From: Rhinopomastus cyanomelas
Lineage: Eukaryota; Chordata; Aves; Bucerotiformes; Rhinopomastidae
Assembly: GCA_013400115.1 (NCBI GenBank)
Contig: VXBP01000228.1
Span: 1,021,365-1,085,364, forward strand
DNA length: 64,000 nucleotides
Direction: 5' to 3'
Position 1 is the stretch's first letter. The number at the start of each line of letters is the position of its first letter. The position numbers and the translations under genes are program-made. The notes beneath the pieces were generated by a model. The model was given only the letters and a program-made list of their open reading frames with translations. It was not told the DNA's origin and made no database searches. Positions 1-10,116 of this stretch are shown piece after piece.

Positions 1-334
1 ATGCTTTGGACAGGTACAGGTAAATGATGTCTGTTTCTCTGCCTTTGTCCACTGAGGCTATGACCCCATCATAAAAGGCCACCAAGTTGGTCAGGCAGAA
101 CTTGCCCTTGATGAAGCCATCTTGGCTGCCACCTATCATCCCTTTATTATCTGCTTGCCTTAGCGGAGCCTTCAGGAGAATCTGCTCCATGATCTTGCCA
201 GGAACAGAGACGAGACTGACCGGCCTGTAGTTTCCTGCATCTTCTTTCTTTCCATTTTTGAAAGAGGGAGACATGTTCCTCCTTTTCCAGTCAGTGGGAA
301 CATTATCAGACTGCCATGATGTTTTGAATATGAT
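1..334 (-). mobile_element. CR1 LINE fragment, reverse transcriptase part of ORF2
   Basis: Read on the minus strand, this stretch is one open frame from about position 338 down to the window edge. It contains the CR1 reverse transcriptase signature: a VPTDWK-like start, KNGKKEDAGNYRPVSL, SVPGKIMEQILLKA, then the DGFIKGKFCLTNLVAFYDG block and SVDKGRETD. The frame is open here but the element is cut by the window edge and interrupted on its 5' side by another CR1 insertion, so it is a dead piece. It continues at 474-650. Confidence 0.9.
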
Positions 335-473
335 GGGAGACATTTAAAACCCACCTGGATACGTTCCTATGTGACTTGGTCTAGGTGACCCTGCTGTGGT
401 GGGAGTATTGGACTGGATGATCTTTCAAGGTCCCTTCCAATCCCTAATGTCCCATGATTCTGTGATTCTGTGA
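335..473 (+). mobile_element. CR1 3' end inserted inside an older antisense CR1
   Basis: The sequence runs from the CR1 3' region (TTTAAAACCCACCTGGAT, GACTTGGTCTAGGTGA) to GATGATCTTTCAAGGTCCC and the tail ATTCTGTGATTCTGTGA at 473. It is in sense orientation and sits between two antisense pieces of another CR1 whose ORF2 reading continues across it. It is therefore the younger insertion. Confidence 0.88.
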
Positions 474-650
474 CAGTGGCTTTGCGATTTCATCTGCCAA
501 CTCTTTTTCTGGAGCTGCAGATGAATTCCATCTGGTCCCATGCACTTAGTCACCTTCAGGTTCTTTAGATGGTCTCTATCCTGCTCTTTGCCTTGCAGGG
601 CTATGCTGTTTGCTCAGTTCTGTGTTTCCAGTGCTTCTGTCCTTGGCCCT
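474..650 (-). mobile_element. CR1 LINE fragment, ORF2 upstream of the RT motif (continuation of 1-334)
   Basis: On the minus strand this encodes the CR1 motif MGPDGIH followed by an ELADEIAKPL-like stretch, with small frame disruptions. These lie immediately upstream of IIFKTSWQ, which is read at about 334-312. The right edge near 650 is uncertain because similarity fades. Confidence 0.75.
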
Positions 651-2700
651 CAGCAGAATGAGCCAAGCAATAAGGGCTTGTAAAACCTGAAATATGAACC
701 ATGAAAAAATATTTGTTAGATGTTGGGATTTTCCTTTTTACCCTCTTTAAAAATTATTTTAATATAACCTCCAGCAAGAATGCTCTTCCACTCTGCACAA
801 AATGTAAAGCCTAGTATTGAAATGCAATGCAAATAAAATGTTCAAAGGGGTCCCATATAGCCAAGCACTTAAGAGTGTGTTTATCTTTAAACACATCTGG
901 AGCCCCCTTGACTTTGACAGGACTACTCATACGCTTAAAGATAAGCCTGCTTTTGTTGGATTAGGGTCCTGAGGATGTAAGTGCTGGGGGAATGTTTTCC
1001 TGCTCTTCAGAAAGGACTGTAAATCACTTTTGTTTAAGGAGAGCTAACTGGTTGGGTGTAAACACACCTAACAAACCAATAGATCAAGATTAACTTTTAT
1101 GCGGAGCCACTTGACATGTCTAGAAATTACTTACTCTTGAAATTTGGTTTCTAAAGAAAATAACGATCCAATTATTTTTTAAATGAAACAGAGCTGTAGG
1201 AAAACCTTCACACTTCCACGTGGGAATTTTGTTTAGGAAAAGAAAAAAAAGGATAAGAGAGAGATGGCCACATTAAAGGGAATGTAGTGTGCATGTCTGA
1301 AGGGCAGGAGAGTTAGGTGGATTATTAGATTTCCGCTCTTGAAAGGAGAAGCAGTGTGGTGCGTAACTGGACTTGGACAGATTGCTGTAGGTTTTGCTGG
1401 TCGTGCTCTGAGATCAACAGAACAGACAGGCAGCAGGGCAACGCAGCCCTAATAAAACCCCAGTTGGTTCCAGTGCTATGTCTCGCATTTGTGGATGTTA
1501 AAGAGTCTCATCCAAAGTCCTTGAAATCGATGGAAATGCTCTCATTGACTTCACACCATCTCAGATGCTGCATGGCTCATCTTGCCACTCTACACAGGCA
1601 CTTAGGGCTGCTCACAAGTGTGGACCGAGCAGGGTCAGCACTGCACATCCCCTTGGAAGGTGCACAGAGACACCAGTGTTAGGATCTTACCCCTGCCCTT
1701 GGCATTCCCACTCCTGCACTGGAGAAACAATTGTAATAGCTCATCTGTCCCACAGTCTTTGTGTGTTTTCACTTCTTCCCAGCCCACTGCAGGCCATGGG
1801 GACTTTGCCACGCTGGTATGGTCCCCATAGGAAGGAGAGCAGTGCTGCCTCCTGCCCCTCCATCACCTTCCACAGTCCCCATGTGCCACCACTGCGCGGG
1901 GTACCGCAGGGATTTGCTTTCCAGTCAGCCTCAGAACTGCACTGCAGGTGCAGCCCATGTACTTCAACTTAATTCCTTCCCAATGGGGCTTGAAATCATA
2001 ATAACAAACAGCAGTTGGTGGTGGTGGTTTTTTTAAAGTAAGAACCAGAATTGCTAAGACTTGTTGAAAACATTTCTTTTTACATTGCCATCTCCTCGCC
2101 GCGCCTCGTCGGGAGTCTGGGTTGGAAAAGCAACGGGGAATACAAGATAAGAAAGCCCTACCATCTTGGCCAAGCGCAGCAATATAACGTCGCTTCGGCG
2201 GTAATGACAATGGAGAAGGAACAGAAGGCTGTCAGGGAATAATGGTGTCCTGCTGGCAGCTAAACATGAAAGCCAAAGCAGAGACATTTATAAAATAAAC
2301 AAGCATTGGGGAAGATGAGACATTTATTACAGTGCAGGAAATAGTGATCTTTGGCCCATTTCAGTTTCTCCCGGCGCTGCAGAAATCAAGTGGTGGAAAT
2401 GAATGCTTTGTCTCATGTATGTTTATTGTTTCTCAGGCAATTGCTGGACTGCATTCGCTTCAGTCTAGAGGAGGGAACTGCACGTCATCGCCTGATGGGA
2501 GCAGGGTCCAAGGGAGCAAACAGGCCAGGAGGAGACATGCTTGTTTAATATCTAAATTTGCATAGTTTTTGATCCCTGTCAAAAGCAATAGGCCAGGCCA
2601 CATCTTTCCATGTGAAGAGATTTACTTAATAAGAGAAAGATGCCCTCCAGCATGGTGACATCATTTTGGTGGCAGAGCCTGATGAAGCAGTTTCTTCACC
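651..2700. other. Intergenic, no gene or repeat recognised
   Basis: Mixed-composition DNA with short open frames on both strands (for example 1565-1972 + and 1863-2210 -). None shows a recognisable domain, splice structure or repeated family signature. I see nothing I can support here. Confidence 0.5.
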
Positions 2701-3264
2701 TGTGTTTGTTTTGGCTTGGATAGGGTTAAATTCCTTTATAGTAACTGGTATGGGCCTGTGTTTTGGATTTGTGCTGGACATGGTGTTGATAACACAGAGG
2801 TGTTTTCATTACTGTGAGCAGTGCTTACACAGAATCCAGGCTTATCCTGTCCCATCAGGGAGTGGGGTTACAAGGAGCTGGGAGGGGACACAGCCAGGAC
2901 AGCTGACCCCAACTGACCAAAGGGGTGTTCCATACCGTATGACCTCATGCTCTGCATATAAAGCTGGTGGAAGAAGAAGAAAAGGTGGAACAGTTGGGAT
3001 GATGACACTTGTCTTTCCAAGTTACTGTTATGTGTGATGGAGCCTGAATTTCCTGGAGATGCTGAATACCTGCCCATCCGTGGGAACTTGTGAATTAATT
3101 CCTTGTTTGCTTTTCTTGCAAGCAGGGCTTTTGCTCTACCTGTTAAACTGTCTTTATCTCAGCCCATGAGCTCACTTTTGCTGTTCTAATTCTCCTTCCC
3201 ATCCTACCAGGGGTGGGTGTGAGTAGCCATGTGGTGCTTAGTTTTGAGCTGGAGATAAACCACA
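2701..3264 (+). mobile_element. Solo LTR of an avian endogenous retrovirus
   Basis: About 564 bp that starts TG and ends CA. It carries features I recognise from a common avian LTR family: AGGGTTAAATTCCTTTATAG near the 5' end, a GGGACACAGCCAGGACAGCTGACC block, a TATA box at 2957-2962, a TTAAACTGTCTTTATCTCA block and a GTGGTGCTTAG...AACCACA 3' end. There are no internal retroviral genes, so it is a solo LTR left by recombination. The family assignment is from memory and the exact ends are approximate. Confidence 0.75.
2957..2962 (+). promoter_or_regulatory. TATA box inside the LTR
   Basis: TATAAA in the U3-like part of the solo LTR at 2701-3264, placed where the homologous LTR at 17.1 kb also has TATAAA. 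It marks the ancestral viral promoter. Present activity is unknown. Confidence 0.5.
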
Positions 3265-3477
3265 TCTCCTCACTTCTGAACATCATCTTGCTGTGGCTGC
3301 TTTTCCTGGTAGTGCCAGTTATAGCAGTAAATATCTACATGATGAAGTGGATGGAAAAAACTGGCTGCTTTCTCCCAGTTAGCATCTTCTGAATCTCTGT
3401 TCCATCCGCTGCAGAGATGTGGAGTGTGCTGGAGGGAAAAATGCAGAGGGGTAACAGTGAGATGGGAGACAGATAGG

Positions 3478-3520
3478 AGATGTGGTCCCTTCCAATTCCT
3501 AATGTTCTGTGATTCTGTGA
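3478..3520 (+). mobile_element. CR1 3' tail fragment
   Basis: A short piece with GGTCCCTTCCAATTCCTAATG followed by TTCTGTGATTCTGTGA, the CR1 terminal signature in sense orientation. It is heavily 5' truncated, and the left boundary is not clear. Confidence 0.7.
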
Positions 3521-5440
3521 TGTCAGGAAGAGTTCTATCAAGGAGAAGGTAAGGAGTACCATAGCCTTAGACAGATGATAAAATTGCATTGAGATTGTGA
3601 CATAAACTGCACTCCCCTCATATGGATAGCCTCTATATGGTGCCACATCAAATCTGTGCTCTCCGTGGGGTACCAGCCCTCTTTAAATGTTTCATAGAGA
3701 AAACAGTGAATTCAGACTTTGGCCAAATCAAAGAAAATTCCAACTTCTCCTACCGTTGCAGTGAAAAAATTCTGCAAGAAAGGTCATGCTTCTTGCCATC
3801 AACGTGTGAAATGGAGGGGGAAAATAGAGCTAGAACTTAGTCAAAATGAAGTGGTCAAGTTTCTGTGTGGAACGAGGCCTGAGCTGAACCCACACACTTT
3901 TATTAACCTTCTGTAGGGAAAAAAAAGCGGCATTAAAACCATGGTAGAGTCACAGTGACAGGTGTACAGCTGAAGAAGAGAGAACACATATTTAAGTTGT
4001 CAGAAGGATGTGTGGCTTAAAGCTATGGGATGGAATAAAAAATATTGTTGACCATCAGTAAGATTTTCTAGCAACACCCCCACCCCCTTTTTATTTTTTT
4101 ACAGTATTTTTTCTCGTTTCTGAGCTGTCTGGCAGGATAACAACCTCTCAAGACCACAGAGTAATTTTCCTGGATTGTTTTCAAATTTAAAGCTGGACTG
4201 AAAAATGTTAAGAAAGTACTACTGAGTGTGGGGATGCCAGATAGACTAATAGACCATTTTCCTTTTTAATTCCCATTAAGGTGATTAGTTGCAATGTTGC
4301 TTGCAGAATATTAGTGAAAAAAACCCCACTGGAAACACAGTCATATAGTGGATCCAGTATCTCAAATTAATGTTTGCAGTAATAACAGTGATATAAAAAT
4401 CCGTCTCAGGTATTTTATAACTCTAATTAGTGTCTGAGTGAATCACAATCTTTAATGTGTGCATCTTGCAACACTCCCCAGGAGGAGAAATTTGTATCAA
4501 CTCTGTAAAAGAAAAGCAGCAGATATAAACAGAGACTTGGTTGTCTGGTGTGCAAGGGCAATCAGGAAAATTAAACTGAATAAACTGAAGCATGAATTTA
4601 ATTTGGATCCTTCTGCCAAGTTACATTTTGCACATAATCCTCATTCAGAAGTAAAGTGTCTTCCATTGAGTGCAGAGTGTTTGGCTCTCGCCGCATACCT
4701 GTTGACACCGATATCCATTACCAGTTCAGAATGGATTAGTTGCACTGTCCAGGAACTATTAAACAGAGAATTTGTCTGCACGTTTTTTTTCCTGTGCTCT
4801 CGGACTGACTGGAAAGCTGCCAAGCATTTCAGAATTAACCACACAAAACCATCACCTCCTCTGCGATGGAGAAAACGGAATTGTCAGGGATCGGTTTGCT
4901 TATACGCTCTGGTCCTGGGAACTGTTAGGTCACGTAGGACGACTAGATTTGCACAACTGGCGCAGCACAACTGGACCATGGGGCTGAGAAAGGGCCATCT
5001 AGTCCAAAAACCAGCGTGAGAACCATAAAGTAGATAATGGGGAAAAAAATACTAACAGTCTTGGGAAGACGGGCAGACCCAGTACTTTCAAATAACTCAT
5101 TTTTTTAAGGTCATACTTTCATACTTTCAAGTATCTGCCACATAAATCCGTCGGGTTTACCTTTCCTTGTGGCCGCACACTCACTCACTCTGGCTCTCCC
5201 TGCTCTGCGCGGCACAACCATCTACTACCCTCCTGCAGGCACCAGCCAAGGCTCAGGCGGGTGTTTTAAGCAGCTGCTTCACTGGGAAATGGTATCTGAT
5301 GCTCAGTGTTATTTTAAACTGCGGTGAATTAGCTTGAGAAGGAAAAGGAACAAATACAAACAAAACAAAAAGCGGATTTACTGAAAAGAGAGGAAAAAAC
5401 CGTCGAAGGGGAGAAAGCAAACAAAAGCTCATTCTGAGAT
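3521..5440. other. Intergenic, with one 186-codon open frame of unknown meaning
   Basis: There is no recognised gene. An open frame at 4459-5019 (+) would encode 186 residues, with no known domain, signal peptide or membrane segment. A homeodomain-type CTAATTAG lies just upstream near 4422. The stretch contains no CR1 or LTR signature. It looks like unique-sequence DNA and could be a non-coding regulatory element rather than a gene. Confidence 0.4.
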
Positions 5441-5448
5441 TCTGAGAT

Positions 5449-6130
5449 GTGAGAGATGCCGACGCCCAGCCTAACGCAGCTGCCTCCCAGGCTGCTCTCG
5501 AACTTCCCCGTCCCAGCCGGGGTGGGAAGCAGGGACCGCCTGGGGCTTCCCCGCCGATGCTCCACACAGGGTCGCCCTCTCTTCTCCCTCTCCCTCTCTT
5601 CCACGTAGGACCGGCCATGGCCCCGCACGGACCAGGACAGCTCAGGGACACCTCGGCCACTCAGCGCTCCGGAGCGCGCCCCGGGAAAAGGCCCCGAACG
5701 GGGAAAACTCGCCCCGACCGTGCCCCCCAGGATCCGCCGCGGAGCTGGCGGAGCAGGGATGGGGCGGGGCGGGCGCTACCGGACCCTCCCCAAAGGGCCG
5801 CCCCGCCGCCCGGGAGCCCGCCCACACCTCCTACCCCACGCGCGATCGCCCCACGCCCGCTCCTCTCATCACCCGAGACTTGGGTGGAGGATGGACGCGC
5901 TCTTGCCCTTCCAAAGTGGGAACCGGCGTCGAGATTCCTGGTGCCTGGACATTGAGCCCGTCCTCCGCCCGGGAGGCATCAGGCCAAATCCCCCCCTCCC
6001 ATCCCCACCGTCTCCCCCGGGCTGGCCCAGATGCTCCCGGGGGGGCGAGAAGCCTCAGAGGCTTCTATTCAGGACACAGACACAATAGTGAAACAAAACC
6101 CATTTCTTTTCTTTCTTCCGTGCGTGCCAC
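5449..6130. promoter_or_regulatory. CpG island (left part of a CpG-rich domain)
   Basis: GC-rich DNA with frequent CpG, in contrast to its surroundings. It includes tandem GC-box (Sp1-type) sequence GGGGCGGGGCGGGCG at 5761-5775. I found no homeobox or other coding exon here on either strand, and the long open frames are those expected by chance in GC-rich DNA. By synteny the next gene to the left should be VAX1 on the minus strand. The island could belong to its upstream domain or to a non-coding transcript; neither is shown. Confidence 0.6.
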
Positions 6131-6166
6131 CTACCACGATGGAGCCGTGTTAGGATTGCCAGAGCT

Positions 6167-6357
6167 CAGCACCCACGGTGATGGGCTCACGCCTCTCCCC
6201 ATCTGGGTTCGCCCCAGCACCCACGGTGATGGGCTCACGTCCTTCCCTATCTGATTTTGGCCCTAGCACCCACGGTGATGAGCTCACGCCTCTCCCTATC
6301 TGGGTTTGCCCCCAGCACCCACGATGATGGGCTCATGCCTTTCTCTGCCGGGCTTGC
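6167..6357. repeat. Minisatellite, four copies of a 48-49 bp unit
   Basis: The units begin at 6167, 6215, 6264 and 6313. Each starts with AGCACCCACGGTGATGGGCTC (copy 3 has GAGCTC, copy 4 has CGATGATGG) and continues with CACGCCTCTCCCTATCTGGGTTTGCCCC. The fourth copy decays after about 45 bp. The array lies at the inner edge of the CpG-rich domain. Confidence 0.9.
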
Positions 6358-7199
6358 ATGCAGGACAGGACCTCCCCGGTGCCCCGCAGCGCGACTAGAA
6401 CCAGCCGAGGGCAGGGAGAAACGCAACTCACAGCATCTTGGATAAAGCGTGCGCTTCGGTTTTATTTAGCTGAGGGGAAACTAGGAAAATAAAAATAAAT
6501 ATCAGGCTGCGATGGGAATTTTTGCTTTACCCCGTTACAGAGAAAGAGTAAAAAGCACGGGTGTTTACGACAGGAAAAAAATAAAAAAAGAAAATGGTGA
6601 GTGAAAGGAGACAAATACAGAAAACGAGAAATGCTGCTTTAACATGCTCTTTGGCATTCCAAACGAATTAATTTACCTGCATTACACACAGTTTTGGAGG
6701 GCTCAGCGTAGCTCCACACACGTTTTATTGACTTGAGAACATGACTCGCACATAGAAGAACAAGTGCAATCGTTTAAGGTACCGTTGCTCTGTACTGCGA
6801 AAGCATCGCCTCGCATTTAAACACCCAGTTTCAAATGAAACAGCTTAGAAGCACTATAATATTTGACGGAAAGTTTTGTTATTTTTATTTTATTAAATTT
6901 AAACGCCTGACGCTTCACCACTTGTTTTAAATCTGTCCGCATAGCGGATGGTCGAATTTTACCTTCACTGAGAGATGATTTTGCGATATTTGTGTTTGCC
7001 TTTTTGCACAGACGGTGTCAGGGCTCGTTTCTGGAAAGCAAAAACCACTGAAATATTATTTGCCCCCTATTCTGTCCGTAAAATTGTTTTCTTCTCCGTT
7101 GTCGTCGGCCTCTTGGGTTCCACAACAGCACAAGGAGCGCGTCAGGGACTGCGCGAACGGAATCTCCGAATAGCTTTCGGATAAAGGAAGGAAACCTCA
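6358..7199. other. AT-richer stretch between two CpG-rich parts
   Basis: No gene was recognised. The DNA is AT-rich with scattered CpG and homeodomain-like AATTAATT (about 6665-6672). It has no repeat signature, and its uniform unique character is compatible with regulatory sequence. That is an inference only. Confidence 0.35.
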
Positions 7200-8460
7200 A
7201 CTACAGTCAGTCGAATCGCGCTGCTAGGTATTGCAGTTATTTTATTTGTGTCAGTTGACGAAATCGCTGGTGCCAGCCCTGGGGGTGCCCCGCTCCCAGG
7301 CAGCAGGGCAGCCCCGCCGCTTCCCGTACCCGGCCGGTCCCGAGCACCGGCCGATGCCTGGAAATGGCCTTTTGTTTCCAGGATCTCAGACCGGAGCTTC
7401 CCAACAGCATTTCTATGGTTTGGAAACCGAGAGTACAGCGTTAACTCCGCGCCTGGAAGGACCACAGCCTGTCCCCAAACGCGGCTTCGTGAGTCCTTCC
7501 ACGGGGCGGGCTAGAGGACGAACGAGAGGACCGGCCAGCGGACTCCAACACCGGGCCCCACGCAGGACTTGTCCCGGCTCCCTCCTTCCCGCTGCGCCGC
7601 CAGTGACGGAGCCGCCGCTTCCCAACAAGCGGCTGACGGCGGGGGCTGGAGGGCGGACACGGTTAAGCGAGGTGTCTGGATTTGATTTATTTTCGTAATG
7701 TTTCTCCCCAGACTCGGGCAGATGTCCCTCGGGTTTAGGGGCACACGTCGGGGCAAGGGCCGCCTGTGCTCTCGATGGAGAGGAGAGCATCCCTCCGTGC
7801 TGGTGTGGCCAGGCGCCTCTCCTCGGACATCACTCAGTAAATCCAGCAGCAACACTAAAAGGCAGCAACCCCACCCTAGCTTCCTTTCCAACACTCGGAG
7901 CTAGAAAACTCAAACTGGAGCAGCCACCCAAATTGGGGACCTAATTTAGGGGGACAGTTCGGTCCCGCAGCCGCACAACCACATTTCTGGGCAGCGGGCA
8001 GCCTCACTTACTACCCGACGGGCTGGACCCCTTCTCTCCCCGTCGAGGCAAGAGGGGCTGCGGGGCCCCGGAGTCTCAGAAATCTCCTTTCGGCTTGTGC
8101 TTAGACCGGACACCAGCCCCATGCCCCGGTTCCTTGGGGCTGCCCAGCGAAACGTGCGGAACACGCACCTTCCTCGTTTCTCGTTCACACGTCGCATCGC
8201 CCCGCCGCAGGGGGGACCGTCCTGCTGCCACTAACTCTCTTTGCTTGCCTCGACGTCCCACCCAAGCCCTGCTCGCTCACAGTAGCGATGGCAGCTCGCC
8301 CGGGGCCATCGGAGAGGCAGCGCCTGGTGTCTCAGCCGTGCTAGCGATGGGCCCCTCGATGGCGAATGCGGGGTGGGGATGGCACCAGCACCTTAATCTC
8401 TCAGACCAGCCTAGCTCCACGGGGAGCGGGGGNNNNNNNNNNNNNNNNNNNGGGGCAGAG
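7200..8460. promoter_or_regulatory. CpG island (right part of the CpG-rich domain), with an assembly gap
   Basis: Dense CpG and high GC from about 7.2 kb to the run of Ns. Open frames of 100-155 codons on both strands overlap each other and lack recognisable domains, as expected in GC-rich non-coding DNA. No coding exon is identifiable. Confidence 0.6.
8433..8451. other. Assembly gap (19 N)
   Basis: Nineteen ambiguous bases flanked by G-rich sequence (GGGGAGCGGGG before, GGGGCAGAG after). Such gaps commonly mark GC-rich sequence that was hard to read. The true gap length is unknown. Confidence 0.98.
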
Positions 8461-10060
8461 TGAGGGTCCTTCCCTCACCTCTCAGACCCGGCATCTGCAG
8501 GTCTCTAGTTGCTGAGAATGCCCAAATGCGGGAAGAAGCTTTCCTCCCCAATAAATGGGCACTGCGGGTGGAGGTTAAGGGATTTTCCAGGAGGGATGAA
8601 GATCATGGAGTCCAGAGATCCAGCAGTCAGTCCACTGGGTAAAGTGGAGACTTTTTGCCCCAGCCGACCCTCATCCCCAGCAATCAGGGCACCACACAAC
8701 ACTCTGCCCAGACAAGAGGAAGGAATTTTGTCTCTCTTTCCTTGTAGCAGAAGCAGCACACGCATCCTCCTCCAGCCAGGCTCAGAATTTCCCTGGCACG
8801 CATCCTAGGCTCAATAATTTTGTTCCTGAAAAGCCACGGACATCTGAGAAGTAGAAAGTTTTCTTCATACCTTCATGTGGGCACTGGCAAGACTCAGTGA
8901 CAGCCTGCAGGATCTGGAGCCCTCTCATCCTCGCCCAGGAAGACATGGCAAGCACAGGCACAGGCAGGCTTTTCCCAAGTTCAGTGGCTGTGTCCCCCAA
9001 ACCCATCTACCAGGCTTTGCAAAGAAACAGCAGCTTCCTTCCAGAAGAGAGACGACCCCCCCCCCCCGTCTTGCACGTCTCAATGTGGATATGTGTGCGT
9101 GGGAGAGGTCAGCCCTCCAAATTATTTCCCTTCCCTCCCCCCAGCCCTATCCCATCCCAATTGCAATCTTTGGGATGTCCTGGTGTCTTCCCGTTCTTAT
9201 AGTCCTTGTTACACTTCTGCCCAGGTCAAGCCCATGAGCTCAGATGCTATTTGGAGGGGAGGAGGCAGGATTTACCCCTCCAGACCCCAATGAATATCCC
9301 TGTGATGCCCATGGGAAAGAATCAGTCGGGAAGGGTGGTACCTGCTGTGGCTGTTTGTTGCTTGGACATCTGTATCCCAAGTCACCGTCAGAGTTCTCCA
9401 GGCATCTCTCAGAGCCTTTCAGTAAATTCCCTGCAAGGAAGAGCAGCTCCCTTCCCTCTTTCCTGGGTGTATTCTGAGTGAAAAGGATAAAAGGAGGAAT
9501 TGGGCTAATTCCTCCCCCCAACACCTGTCAAAACATCCATAGTGTTTCCCAGCCTTCCCACTACTGAGACATATTATGATGCTTTAAAGCCCGGAGCTGT
9601 ACCTGGCTCTGGGAGCAACCCTCTGCCATGCAGCACCAAACTTGAATGTGCACTGGTTGAATTCCGTGCCCAGCAGTTAGGCCACCACGGGCCACCTCAC
9701 TGGGTGCATGAGGAATCTGGCTAAAAGCCTGTGCCTGATGTTTATGATCACACAAGTGTGCCAGAATTTAAAAGAAGGCTTAAGGGAAAAAAAGAATTGG
9801 GATGGGAGGATAGTTTATGGACTCAGGTAATTATCCACCACTGTGATTTGTTCCTGTGAACCCCTCCAGTATTCTCATAGATGAGAGAAGATGCTGCAGG
9901 AACACTAACAGCCCAGAGCTGCAGAGACTTTTAGCCATCCAAAACACAGCAGTTCCTGGGAACTGCTGCTGCTCACACCGCTAGTGTCTGGCATCTCTGC
10001 TTTCCTTGCAGATAACATTCATAAAGATAGAGGAAAGAAAAAGGCTTGGAAAAGCATGGA
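8461..10060. other. Intergenic, unique sequence
   Basis: No gene recognised. The only notable element is a run of 12 C at 9056-9067. Small open frames on both strands lack domains. Confidence 0.4.
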
Positions 10061-10116
10061 GTTTCACAGACTCACACAACATCGAGGATTGGAAGGGATT
10101 CATCGAGTGCAATCCC
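10060..10116 (-). mobile_element. Diverged CR1 3' tail
   Basis: TCACAGACTCACACAACATCGAGGATTGGAAGGGATTCATCGAGTGCAATCC resembles the antisense CR1 3' end (tail, then GGATTGGAAGGGACC...GTCCAATCC), with many substitutions. It is short and old. Confidence 0.6.

Noticed and set aside
2701..3264. A full endogenous retrovirus between the LTRs at 2.7 and 17.1 kb
   Set aside because: The two LTRs are different subtypes, 14 kb apart, with ordinary intergenic DNA between them and no viral genes.
5449..8460. Long open frames in the CpG-rich domain as genes, including a search for VAX1 exons
   Set aside because: Frames on both strands overlap and have Pro/Arg/Ala/Ser-rich chance composition. I saw no homeodomain motif (such as WFQNRR) or VAX1 N-terminus in any frame.
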